A DNA stretch of 39,739 nucleotides, taken from the NCBI RefSeq assembly GCF_000701665.1, contig NZ_JNJN01000026.1, positions 1 through 39,739 of the forward strand. Direction: 5' to 3'. Under the pieces are notes generated by a model, which searched no databases, had not been told where the DNA came from, and saw only the letters and a list, made by a program, of their open reading frames with translations. Source of the DNA: Agathobaculum desmolans ATCC 43058. Lineage in GTDB: Bacteria; Bacillota; Clostridia; Oscillospirales; Butyricicoccaceae. A program made the translations under genes and the position numbers. Positions within the stretch are counted from its first letter, which is position 1. The number at the start of each line of letters is the position of its first letter. Of this stretch, positions 8,258 to 15,248 are shown in pieces.

Positions 8258-8361
8258 CTTATGCAGATGTTCGTCAAAAACGATAACTTATAGATACAAT
8301 GCCAAGCGGTTATTATCTGTGAGTAAATAATCTACTAACATACAAAAACATATCCAGAAAT

Positions 8362-8394
8362 AAAAAAGGAATAGGAACTTATCCTACTCCTTTG
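8362..8394 (-). terminator. Terminator of the serine recombinase gene
   Basis: On the minus strand AAAGGAGTAGGA pairs with TCCTATTCCTTT and runs into TTTTTTATTTC. The 5' arm overlaps the recombinase stop codon at 8384-8386. Confidence 0.7.
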
Positions 8395-9022
8395 TAGATT
8401 GTTCATATTGCTTCTTATAGCGATAGAAAGTCGGTTTCGTCATGCCAAGCTGACGCATACATTCGAACGGACGAAGTTCACCAGAAAGTACACGCTGATA
8501 TTGAGTGCGGAATATGTCAAAATCTACAGCACGAGGACGGCCATATTTATCCCATTCCCCACGTTCTTTCATAGCTTGGATACCTTCACGTTGCCGCTTT
8601 TCGCGTTTCTGCATCTCGGCCTGAGCAAAGACAGCATACATTTCAATCAGCATATTGTTGATGGTTTGCATTATCATGCTTGCCATATCATCTTGTAGAT
8701 TGGAATAATCAGTAAGGGTTGTAGGGATTTCAAGAATCCTAACAATAACGCCCTTGTCCTTGTAGAAGCGAAGCTCTTTTAATGTATCTTCTTTGTTGCG
8801 GCCTAAACGGTCAAGCTCTGAGAGAATAAGCGTATCGCCTTTAAGCAGCCTGTTCCTCATAAATTTATATTCTGGCCTGTCAAAGTTCTTACCCGTCTGT
8901 TGGTCTGTATAGAGGTCGGCTAATTCTAAATGGTTGGTTTCACAATAAGCGCGAATCGCGGCTACACCTCTATCTAAATGCTGCTCGGTTGTGCTTGTCC
9001 GATGATAGCCATAAACAGCCAT
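8384..9022 (-). CDS. Serine recombinase (resolvase/invertase family)
   Basis: A 212-residue site-specific recombinase. The catalytic domain covers residues 1-140: the nucleophile Ser10 lies in YGYHRTSTTEQ, the position it has in Tn3-type resolvases, followed by DQQTGKNFDRPEY and the conserved LSELDRLGRN. A long helix with KREKRQREGIQAMKERG leads to a C-terminal helix-turn-helix (PFECMRQLGMTKPTFYRYKKQY) for DNA binding. ATG 9022 was chosen over an upstream TTG because GGAGG lies 8 nt before it. The enzyme is of the small resolvase/invertase type rather than a large serine integrase, so it more likely resolves or inverts DNA than integrates the island. Repeated GATAC/GTATC words upstream are candidate sites. 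Confidence 0.85.
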   Translation of the reverse strand: MAVYGYHRTSTTEQHLDRGVAAIRAYCETNHLELADLYTDQQTGKNFDRPEYKFMRNRLLKGDTLILSELDRLGRNKEDTLKELRFYKDKGVIVRILEIPTTLTDYSNLQDDMASMIMQTINNMLIEMYAVFAQAEMQKREKRQREGIQAMKERGEWDKYGRPRAVDFDIFRTQYQRVLSGELRPFECMRQLGMTKPTFYRYKKQYEQSTKE

Positions 9023-9040
9023 TCTCAAAACCTCCTATCT

Positions 9041-9176
9041 TTTTGATACTTTTATTATAATTGAAAGGTATTAAAAAGTAAAGAAATAATTTGAGAATAA
9101 TTAAAATATATTTTGTGTAGATTTTGATACCTATTTCGGCATGAATTTAGATAGTATCAAATTGTATACTTTTTAA
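9041..9176. repeat. GATAC/GTATC repeats upstream of the recombinase
   Basis: The 300-bp region between the divergent recombinase and SEFIR genes holds TTTTGATAC (9041-9049), GGTATTAAAAAGTA (9067-9080), TTTGATAC (9123-9130), GTATCAAA (9154-9161) and GTATACTTTTTAA (from 9164). The pair at 9123 and 9154 is a perfect 8-bp inverted repeat with a 23-bp spacer. Arrays of inverted half-sites beside a resolvase gene are typical of res/operator regions. The assignment is inference. Confidence 0.4.
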
Positions 9177-9323
9177 TTACTAATATACAAAATCTAGAAT
9201 GCCTAAAACAATGTAACACCCCATAGTGCGTATTTATGTAAGTAATATAGATTATTTTTCGTATACATTGCTCTTTAAATGGGTTATAATAGTAACTATC
9301 ATAGGATATAGGGAGGTCAAAAA

Positions 9324-10313
9324 GTGCATATTCCAACGGTTTTTATATCTTATGCGCAAGAAAATCCAGCGCACATTAAATGGGTTAGTGACTTAGCATC
9401 TCGATTAAGAAAAGATGGAATAGATGCGCGAATAGACCAATGGCAGCTGCAATTGGGTCAAGAATTGACACAGTTCATGGAAGAGTCAATACGTGAAAAT
9501 GATTTTGTGCTTATTATTTGTACACCTAAATATAAAGAAAAATCAGATAATCGCCAAGGCGGTGTAGGTTATGAAGGAACAATTATTACAAGCGAGTTAT
9601 TCCAGAATAAAAATAAGAATAAATTTATACCAATATTGAAAGATGGAACGTGGGAAAGTGCGGTTCCATCAGGGTTAGGTACGAGATTTGGTGTTGACCT
9701 AAGCCGAGAAGATACCTATGAAACGCAATATTGTAAGTTAAAGGCAAATATAAAAGGCGAACAATATGATTCCATACCACCCATAGAAAATAAGAAAGAG
9801 GTCAGTCAGAAAAGAATCTCCACTAATTCTAAAGCTATTAGACACGAGGATTATGTAGTAAAAAAATACGTAGATAGAGATACCATAGGCATAGAGAACT
9901 ATGAAGACATCAAGATAAACGGTATTGTAAAAGGTGAAGTGACTTTACCCAAGATGGATGGCAGTGCGGGAAGCGCATTATATAAAATTCCTTTTCGTTT
10001 ATCTAAAACACCCAGTGTCTTTTGGAGTCAAGCATTTGTCGCTTGTTGGGATAAACCAGCAAAATTTACAACAATGCATCGCCCACATATAGCTCGTGTT
10101 GTTGGCGATAAAATTATTTTAGATGGTACAACAATGGAAGAAGTAGTGCAATACCATCAAGATACATTGAAATGGGCAGTTCAACAAGCTAATGAGATTG
10201 AAAAAGGGTATATTCACCATCAAGCAGAAATGCAGAGACAGAAAAAAGAACAAGAACTCAATCATCGCCAAATTGTGGACAAGCTTGCTACTCAGGTCAA
10301 TTTTGATGACTAA
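9324..10313 (+). CDS. SEFIR-domain protein, candidate anti-phage effector
   Basis: A 329-residue protein. Residues 1-145 match the SEFIR branch of the TIR-like superfamily: TVFISYAQENPAHIKWVSDLASRLRKDGIDARIDQW, EESIRENDFVLIICTPKYKEK and VGYEGTIITSELF. The C-terminal 180 residues are unassigned and end in a charged helix. The start is GTG with GGGAGGT six nt upstream. Bacterial SEFIR proteins have been described as single-gene abortive-infection defences acting by NAD depletion; many others are uncharacterised. It stands alone, next to a recombinase and at the end of the accessory region, a typical position for defence cargo. NADase activity here is inference. A promoter-like TATAAT lies at 9285. 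Confidence 0.75.
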   Translation: MHIPTVFISYAQENPAHIKWVSDLASRLRKDGIDARIDQWQLQLGQELTQFMEESIRENDFVLIICTPKYKEKSDNRQGGVGYEGTIITSELFQNKNKNKFIPILKDGTWESAVPSGLGTRFGVDLSREDTYETQYCKLKANIKGEQYDSIPPIENKKEVSQKRISTNSKAIRHEDYVVKKYVDRDTIGIENYEDIKINGIVKGEVTLPKMDGSAGSALYKIPFRLSKTPSVFWSQAFVACWDKPAKFTTMHRPHIARVVGDKIILDGTTMEEVVQYHQDTLKWAVQQANEIEKGYIHHQAEMQRQKKEQELNHRQIVDKLATQVNFDD

Positions 10314-10332
10314 AAGATGTTATGTGTTCGAC

Positions 10333-10361
10333 TTGACAGGCGTATCACTATAGAGTAGACT
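10333..10361 (+). promoter_or_regulatory. Promoter-like sequence after the SEFIR gene
   Basis: TTGACA (10333-10338), 17 bp, and TAGACT (10356-10361) would drive rightward transcription into the region ahead of the gap remnant. CTATAG occurs twice around it and GATTATT-CA-AATAATC (10365-10380) is a perfect inverted repeat just downstream. No convincing gene follows, so it may belong to the recombination end of the element or be fortuitous. Confidence 0.4.
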
Positions 10362-10583
10362 ATAGATTATTCAAATAATCTTACTTCGTTCCTGCACTGG
10401 TAGCGAGTAAGCCAAACAACCCAGTTACGCCTTAAAAAGAGGCAAGCGGGTATTGTTTCTTTTATGGTAGCTATACATATTCAGAAACAGAATAGAAAAC
10501 ATATTTTTGAACTTTTTGTAGATGTAAAATGGATTTTTGAACAGAAATCTATTATATTTTCAACAGAAAAGTCTAAAATTGTT

Positions 10584-10649
10584 GAGTGGGGCTACTCCAA
10601 CAAGCTGCTGATGCTCATCGAGCACATGGCTGAGGTTGACAACAAGTAA
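10584..10649 (+). pseudogene. gap: 3' remnant of a glyceraldehyde-3-phosphate dehydrogenase gene
   Basis: The GC-rich segment encodes EWGYSNKLLMLIEHMAEVDNK and stop, which fits the extreme C-terminus of GAPDH (family pattern SWYDNEWGYSNK...). The sequence before it (10440-10583) is AT-rich and unrelated to GAPDH, although an open frame of 61 codons happens to run across the junction from 10464 without a ribosome-binding site. The natural terminator of the gene follows at 10672. The simplest reading is that the accessory element integrated at the end of gap, leaving this fragment at one end while an intact gap would lie beyond the left end. Deletion of the gene is the alternative. Confidence 0.7.
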
Positions 10650-10671
10650 GTTTCCCTCTTTTGCACAAAAA

Positions 10672-10698
10672 ACGCCCGTTCTTCGGAACGGGCGTTTT
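10672..10698 (+). terminator. Terminator of gap, copy 1 of a duplicated hairpin
   Basis: ACGCCCGTTC pairs with GAACGGGCGT around a TTCG tetraloop and is followed by a T-tract. A second copy with loop TGCG stands at 10936-10962, 264 bp downstream, and the two enclose hairpin-array element A. Confidence 0.85.
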
Positions 10699-10935
10699 TC
10701 AGCTTGTCGAAAAAGTATTTTGTTGATGCGTTTCACCAATACGCGCGACAGCGCGCATCAAATAGAAAATTGCAGCTTGCTGCAATTTTCATAAAAATCG
10801 GGAGCGTGTATCTCGATTTTTATACAAGACGACGAAGAATTGTGACCAAAGGGCGCGATTCGCAGTCGCAAATTCGATCGAAAGCGTGGTTTCGATCGAG
10901 AGACTGCTCGAAAAACGAAGTTTATCGACAGTCTC
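10699..10935 (+). repeat. Hairpin-array intergenic element, copy A
   Basis: This 237-bp non-coding unit consists almost entirely of stem-loops. TTGATGCG pairs with CGCATCAA around an inner GCGCG stem. Then come a perfect 12-bp stem at 10765-10790, ATAAAAATCG/CGATTTTTAT at 10791-10823, TCGATCGAAA/TTTCGATCGA at 10874-10899, and GAGACTG...CAGTCTC enclosing TCGA and AAAC-GAA-GTTT at 10900-10935. Its ends (TTGTCGAAAAAGT at 10704 and AAGTTTATCGACAG at 10918) are inverted relative to each other. Copies B (35084-35300) and C (31811-31916) share ends and hairpin order. It is flanked by a 27-nt direct repeat made of the gap terminator. Confidence 0.75.
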
Positions 10936-10962
10936 ACGCCCGTTCTGCGGAACGGGCGTTTT
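10936..10962 (+). terminator. Terminator hairpin, copy 2 (flank of element A)
   Basis: This repeats the 27-nt gap terminator at 10672 with a single change in the loop (TGCG for TTCG) and begins directly after the last base of element A. It has its own TTTTA tract and should still terminate. Confidence 0.8.
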
Positions 10963-10996
10963 ATATTGCCGGAAAATACAGCTCCCGGCAAGCTTT

Positions 10997-11018
10997 GCTC
11001 CCATTAGGGAGCTTTTTT
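10997..11018 (+). terminator. Additional plus-strand terminator
   Basis: GCTCCC-ATTA-GGGAGC followed by six T. It is the third terminator in a row downstream of the gap remnant and protects the convergent greA gene. On the minus strand there is no T-tract on the proper side. Confidence 0.75.
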
Positions 11019-11054
11019 CTGCGCGATAAAAAACGCACGCGGAAGCGGGAAAAA

Positions 11055-11558
11055 TCACAGGATGGCGCCCGTGCCATCATCCTCTTCCTTGGTGATGGAA
11101 TGGATGACAACCGTGTAGCTGCCGCCCTCATCGGTGGTAACCGTGACCCGATCCCCCTGTTTTTTGCCGAGTACGGCGCGGCCGAGCGGCGCTTCGCGGC
11201 TGATCCGTCCCTGCAGGGGGTCACAGCGGACGGTCGTTACGACTTGGATGGTTTCGGTGTCGCCGTCCTCCTCGAACAACAGCTCGACGCGGTCAAACAG
11301 GCCGACTTCATCCGCCGCGGCGCGGTCTTCGATCACATGGGCGGATTTGATCATCCGCTCCAGATACCGGATGCGGCTGCGGTTGCGGTTCTGCGCCTGT
11401 TTGGCGGCCTTGTATTCAAAATTCTCGCTCAAATCACCGAAGGCGCGCGTGCGCTTGACCTCCTCGATCAGCTCGGGCATCAGCTCAAGGCGGCGGTGAT
11501 CCAGCTCTTTCTGCATCATGGCAATATCCTGTGCGGTCAGATCATTGTGCATATCCAT
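11055..11558 (-). CDS. greA: Transcription elongation factor GreA/GreB family
   Basis: A 167-residue cleavage factor that enters the secondary channel of RNA polymerase and rescues backtracked complexes. The N-terminal coiled coil (about residues 8-80) has the acidic tip motif FGDLSENFEYKAAK; the C-terminal FKBP-like domain (90-160) includes VTTVRCDPLQGRISREAPLGRAVLGKKQGDRV. AAGGA lies 6 nt before ATG 11558; a second ATG two codons later is also possible. It is 28 bp downstream of the MATE gene but has its own promoter-like sequence within the end of that gene. The length is slightly above the usual 158. Confidence 0.85.
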   Translation of the reverse strand: MDMHNDLTAQDIAMMQKELDHRRLELMPELIEEVKRTRAFGDLSENFEYKAAKQAQNRNRSRIRYLERMIKSAHVIEDRAAADEVGLFDRVELLFEEDGDTETIQVVTTVRCDPLQGRISREAPLGRAVLGKKQGDRVTVTTDEGGSYTVVIHSITKEEDDGTGAIL

Positions 11559-11585
11559 TCCCTTTCCTTGTGACAGTGTATCCCT

Positions 11586-11614
11586 ATTATATGCCTTTTT
11601 GCGGTGCGGAGCAA
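11586..11614 (-). promoter_or_regulatory. Internal promoter for greA
   Basis: On the minus strand TTGCTC (11609-11614), 17 bp, TATAAT (11586-11591) lies inside the last codons of the MATE gene and about 27 bp upstream of the greA start. Confidence 0.55.
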
Positions 11615-12951
11615 GGGCTGGGTGCGGCGGGCAGCGCCCGGCGGCAGATCCACGCCGCCAGCGCAGCGGTCAGCAGTTCGGTGATCCAGAATGCGTGCCA
11701 GATGCCATCCGGGCCGAACCGGCGGCATAGGATCAGCGCAGCCGGACAAATCACGACCAGATAGCGCAGCAGGGAGATCACCAGCGACTGCGGGCCTTTT
11801 CCAAGCCCCTCGAGCGCACCGGAAGCGGTGACGGAAACCGTTGAGGCGAGGAATCCGGCGCTGATGATGCGCAGGGCGGTCTCACCGGCGGAAAGGGTGG
11901 CGGGGTGATCGGTAAACAGGCCGATCAGCGGGCGGGGGAACAGCAGGCAGATCAGCGTGCCTGCTGCCATGATCAGCCCGTTGATGCCAAGGGCATAGCG
12001 GTAAATGCGGTGGACGCGCGCGGCTTCTCCTGCGCCGTAGTTATAGCCGATGACCGGCCGCATCCCCTGCACCGTGCCGCTTGCAGGCAGATACAAAAAG
12101 GTTTGCAGCTTGTAGTAGCCGCCGAGGATGACGATATAGAGCGGGGAATACGGCGCGAGCAGTGCATTGAGGAAGGAAACCAGCAGCGAAGGCAGGGCAA
12201 GGCTGAGTGCGGCAGGCAGTCCGACCGTGTACAGCCGCAGATCGCGCTGCGGGTCGGGCCGCAGCCGTGTGCGCCCGATGCGGATGGGAAGCGGGCGGCA
12301 GCGCGTCAGCAGCAGGTAAACTGCCAGCGTGATACACTGCCCCAGTCCGGTGGCGATTGCCGCGCCTGCAATGCCGAGCGCGGGAAAGGGGCCGAGGCCG
12401 AAAATCAGCAGCGGGTCGAGCAGGATGTTGGCAATACAGCCGCACAGCAGGCTGAGCATGGCGCCCTTCATCCAGCCAACCGACTGGAAGATCTTTTCAA
12501 AGGTCATGCCGAGCATGATGATGACCGAAAAGGAAAAGGCGATGGCGGCGTACTGCGTGCCATAAGAAATCACCTCCCGATCCTGCGTGAACATACGCAG
12601 GAAGGCGGGCATCAGGGCGATGCTGCAAACGGTGGCGGTCACGCCGTGTACGGTAGACAGCAGCAGCCCTTTGCCGGCGGCGTTTTCCGCAGCGGCGCGG
12701 TCACCGGCACCCAGTGAAAGTGAGATCAGCGCCCCAACGCCCACACCGAAGCCGATTGCTATGGCGTTGATCAGGTTTTGCACCGGGTATACGAGTGACA
12801 GCGCTGTCATGGCCTGTTCGCTGATACGGGCAACAAAAAAACTGTCCACAATGTTATACAGGGCGCTGACCAGCATGGACACCATATTGGGAATGGCCAT
12901 GGACAGCAGCAGGGGCAGGATGGGGCGTTCTCTCATAAAGCGGTCGTTCAT
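11587..12951 (-). CDS. MATE-family multidrug/cation antiporter
   Basis: A 454-residue, 12-helix membrane exporter of the MATE family, using a sodium or proton gradient to expel drugs or metabolites. Family signatures include PILPLLLSMAIPNMVSMLVSALYNIVDSFFV near the N-terminus, ALSLVYPVQNLINAIAIGFGVGVGALIS, and the internal repeat from about residue 240 with GTVQGMRPVIGYNYGAG. ATG 12951 was chosen because GGAGG lies 5 nt upstream and the protein then begins as the family does; the frame stays open upstream to a GTG at 13047 but crosses a hairpin. Transcription starts at a good promoter at 13066-13094, and the leader holds a terminator. The substrate is not predictable. Confidence 0.85.
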   Translation of the reverse strand: MNDRFMRERPILPLLLSMAIPNMVSMLVSALYNIVDSFFVARISEQAMTALSLVYPVQNLINAIAIGFGVGVGALISLSLGAGDRAAAENAAGKGLLLSTVHGVTATVCSIALMPAFLRMFTQDREVISYGTQYAAIAFSFSVIIMLGMTFEKIFQSVGWMKGAMLSLLCGCIANILLDPLLIFGLGPFPALGIAGAAIATGLGQCITLAVYLLLTRCRPLPIRIGRTRLRPDPQRDLRLYTVGLPAALSLALPSLLVSFLNALLAPYSPLYIVILGGYYKLQTFLYLPASGTVQGMRPVIGYNYGAGEAARVHRIYRYALGINGLIMAAGTLICLLFPRPLIGLFTDHPATLSAGETALRIISAGFLASTVSVTASGALEGLGKGPQSLVISLLRYLVVICPAALILCRRFGPDGIWHAFWITELLTAALAAWICRRALPAAPSPCSAPQKGI

Positions 12952-12971
12952 TGGTTCCTCCGTTCGCGCAC

Positions 12972-13017
12972 AAAAAAACGCCGCATGAGCACCCCCGTTT
13001 GGGGTGGTCATGTGGCG
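12972..13017 (-). terminator. Leader terminator (attenuator) of the MATE gene
   Basis: On the minus strand CGCCaCATGAcCACCCC pairs with GGGGGTGctCATGcGGCG and is followed by seven T. It lies between the MATE promoter and its start codon, so default transcripts would end here. A short frame opens upstream and runs through it (GTG at 13047), so translation-dependent readthrough is possible. The inducer is unknown. Confidence 0.7.
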
Positions 13018-13065
13018 AAAAGAAGCAAATACTTGAAAAATCCACACAGTGTTTTAGCAGCTATC

Positions 13066-13094
13066 AGTATGCCACAGGCGGCGGGGTTTGTCAA
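13066..13094 (-). promoter_or_regulatory. Promoter of the MATE gene
   Basis: TTGACA (13089-13094) and CATACT (13066-13071) on the minus strand with a 17-bp spacer, overlapping the end of the upstream ABC ATPase gene. It would give a leader of about 110 nt containing the attenuator hairpin. Confidence 0.65.
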
Positions 13095-14197
13095 GTGCTG
13101 TCCGTTACCGCTGTCAGACGGCTGCCGGCATATTCCGCCAGCAGGCGGTTGCAGTCATTAAGCGGGCCGAAAGCGGGCACGCAGCAGAGCACCTGTGCGC
13201 AATGGTCGATCACAGCTTTGGCCTGCGCAATGGTTTGCGGGCGGACCGGCTGCCATGCCTGCTCGGTGATGACCTGTGCGGCAAGCGCCCGGGCAGCGGG
13301 GCAGTCCAGATCGTTTTCGTGCAGGATGCCGGCGGCAAAAGGGATGCCCTGCCGCTGCAGACGGCGGTAGACCGGGATGCCGCTGCCGCCGCCGCCGATG
13401 ACAAACACACGGGGCGGGCCGGGAACAGCCGCAAGCTCAATGCCGCCGTAGTGCTCGTCAAAGCTGCCCGCAGTCATGCCGTACAGGCGTTCCAGATACC
13501 CGCCGGAGAAGATCTCCTCCGGCGTGCCGCAGCGGTCGACCGCATGGGAACGGATGCACACGATGCGGTCGGAGATTTTTTGTGCCAGATCGATCTCGTG
13601 CAGGGAAAGGATGAGTGCAATCTGTTTTTCGCGCACCAGACGCTTGAGAATGGTGAGCAGCTCGGCTTTGTAGCGGATATCCAGAAAGGAGGTCGGCTCG
13701 TCCAGCACGATCACCTCAGGTTCCTGACAGATCGCGCGTGCGAGCAGCACCCGCTGGCGCTGGCCGTCGCTGATTTCGTCAAAGCTGCGGTCATACAGCG
13801 CTTCTGCATGGACGAGCGCCATCGCTTCATGCACTTTAGCGCGGTCGGCAGCCGACAGGATGCCCAGACGGCCGGTGTAGGGATAGCGGCCTGCGGCGGC
13901 AACTTCACCGCAGGTCATCAGCTCGGGGCGGCTGCGGTCGGTCATCAGAACCGACAGGCGCTGTGCAATGGCGCGTTCGTGCATACCGGACATATCGCGT
14001 CCGTCCAGATAGACCGTGCCGCCGAGCGGCATCAGCTGACGGATGATGCTTTTGAGAATGGTGGATTTGCCCGCACCGTTGGGGCCGATCAGCGTAAGGA
14101 TTTCGCCGCGGCGCACCTGAAGAGTGATATCCCGGATCAGGGGAACGCCGCGGTAGCCGACGGTCAGCCCGTCGGTATGCACCAGAAACTCATGCAA
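13091..14197 (-). CDS. FecE/BtuD-type ABC transporter ATPase with C-terminal extension
   Basis: A 368-residue ATP-binding subunit for the adjacent FecCD permease. It has Walker A GPNGAGKST near residue 40, Q-loop region RLSVLMTD, signature SDGQRQR near 145, Walker B VIVLDEPTSFLD near 165 and the switch His in ILSLHEID. The usual length is about 255; residues 258-368 form an extra domain beginning PPRVFVIGGGGSGIPVYRRL, with a glycine-rich Rossmann-like start and DNA-independent look. The start is TTG 14197 with GGGAG seven nt upstream, 3 bp after the permease stop. It is the last gene of the cobalamin-riboswitch operon. The substrate is likely a cobalt-, corrinoid- or heme-type chelate. Confidence 0.8.
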   Translation of the reverse strand: MHEFLVHTDGLTVGYRGVPLIRDITLQVRRGEILTLIGPNGAGKSTILKSIIRQLMPLGGTVYLDGRDMSGMHERAIAQRLSVLMTDRSRPELMTCGEVAAAGRYPYTGRLGILSAADRAKVHEAMALVHAEALYDRSFDEISDGQRQRVLLARAICQEPEVIVLDEPTSFLDIRYKAELLTILKRLVREKQIALILSLHEIDLAQKISDRIVCIRSHAVDRCGTPEEIFSGGYLERLYGMTAGSFDEHYGGIELAAVPGPPRVFVIGGGGSGIPVYRRLQRQGIPFAAGILHENDLDCPAARALAAQVITEQAWQPVRPQTIAQAKAVIDHCAQVLCCVPAFGPLNDCNRLLAEYAGSRLTAVTDST

Positions 14198-14200
14198 GGC

Positions 14201-15226
14201 TCAGCTCCCCCTTTCATCCGTGCGCAGACGGCGGCGCACCATGATCCAGATGACGACCGGTGCGCCGAGCACCGCCGTAACCGAGCTGATGCCCAGCTCG
14301 GTCGGTGCAAACAGCGTGCGTGCAAGCAGGTCGCACAGCAGGCAGAACGCGCCACCGCCCAGAAAACAGCCCGGAATGATCACAAGCGGCTTGGCGGTGC
14401 CGAACAGCCCTTTGACCAGATGCGGCACTGCGATGCCGACAAAAGAAACCGGACCGGCAAAGGCTGCCACGCAGGCGGACAGCAGTCCGGACAGCAGGAT
14501 GAGCGCAAGACGGAACCGGCGGATCGGCACGCCGACGCTCTGCGCGTAGCCTTCGCCCAGTTGATAGGCGCCGATCGGCTTGGACAGCAGGAATGCCAAC
14601 GCGAGTGCAGTCAGTACAACCGGAGCCAGCACGCGCACATTGTCCCACGAGATGCCGGAAAAGCTGCCGCGCGACCAGTTGTGCAGGTTGACGATGTTGG
14701 CATCATCCGCAAAGGTCACCACAAAGTCGGTGATGGCAGAACAGATATCGCCGATCATCACGCCGCAGACGATCAGCAGCCCCATCTGCCGCACTTTTTG
14801 CGACAGCAGCAGTACGATCCCCATTGCCGCCATGGCTCCGGCAAAGGCCGCGGCAATCATACCCGCAGAGCCGATGAGGAAGCCACGGCACAGCAGGCCG
14901 ACCATGAGCAGCGAAACCGCCAGCCGCGCCCCGGAAGAGATGCCGAGGATGAATGGGCTGGCGATCGGGTTGTTAAAAAAGGTTTGCAGCAGGAAACCCG
15001 CGACCGACAACGCGCCGCCCAGCAGAATACCGGCCAGACTGCGCGGCAGGCGAAGCTCCCACAGGATGGCGGCGTGCTCACCGCTGCGGTGCAGCAGACC
15101 GCGCAGCACCTCGCCTGCGGAAAGGGAGATGCTGCCGACGTTCAGGCTGCAGATCAGCAGAAGCATGAGCACCAGCGCCAGCGCGGCAAAGGCCGCAGCA
15201 GTGCGGCGGCGGGACGGTTGCTCCAT
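14201..15226 (-). CDS. FecCD/BtuC-type ABC transporter permease
   Basis: A 341-residue permease of the iron-chelate/B12 importer family with about ten membrane helices. Family signatures include the N-terminal LRLPRSLAGILLGGALSVAGFLLQTFFNNPIASPFILGISSGA (read in parts) and the C-terminal GPVSFVGIAVPHLVKGLFG, which contacts the ATPase. ATG 15226 has GGAGG ten nt upstream. It lies 22 bp after the substrate-binding lipoprotein and 3 bp before the ATPase gene, forming a complete importer with them. Length is normal for the family. Confidence 0.88.
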   Translation of the reverse strand: MEQPSRRRTAAAFAALALVLMLLLICSLNVGSISLSAGEVLRGLLHRSGEHAAILWELRLPRSLAGILLGGALSVAGFLLQTFFNNPIASPFILGISSGARLAVSLLMVGLLCRGFLIGSAGMIAAAFAGAMAAMGIVLLLSQKVRQMGLLIVCGVMIGDICSAITDFVVTFADDANIVNLHNWSRGSFSGISWDNVRVLAPVVLTALALAFLLSKPIGAYQLGEGYAQSVGVPIRRFRLALILLSGLLSACVAAFAGPVSFVGIAVPHLVKGLFGTAKPLVIIPGCFLGGGAFCLLCDLLARTLFAPTELGISSVTAVLGAPVVIWIMVRRRLRTDERGS

Positions 15227-15248
15227 CAGGGGGGATTCCTCCTTTGCG

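Larger units (their letters stand above)
1..10583. other. AT-rich accessory region (right arm of a probable integrated element)
   Basis: This stretch differs sharply from the GC-rich chromosome that begins at about 10584. It carries replication-type, recombinase, transposase, XRE regulator, cargo and SEFIR genes and no housekeeping gene. Its right boundary falls inside the end of a gap coding sequence. The left boundary and any integrase or conjugation genes are outside the window, so whether it is an ICE, IME, prophage remnant or phage satellite cannot be decided here. Confidence 0.65.

Noticed and set aside
8384-9022. Large serine integrase that could have inserted the island
   Set aside because: At 212 residues it lacks the long C-terminal domains of serine integrases; the island integrase is probably outside the window.
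10464-10649. 61-residue frame ending in the gap remnant
   Set aside because: The first two thirds are AT-rich junction DNA, there is no ribosome-binding site, and only the last 21 codons resemble GAPDH; treated as a chimera at an insertion boundary.
10699-10935. CRISPR array or retron msr/msd in the hairpin element
   Set aside because: There are no equal-length repeats with spacers, no cas genes and no reverse transcriptase nearby; the stems are all different.
10704-11573. 289-residue plus-strand open frame
   Set aside because: It runs through hairpin element A and antisense to greA; it has no ribosome site and no protein-like composition.
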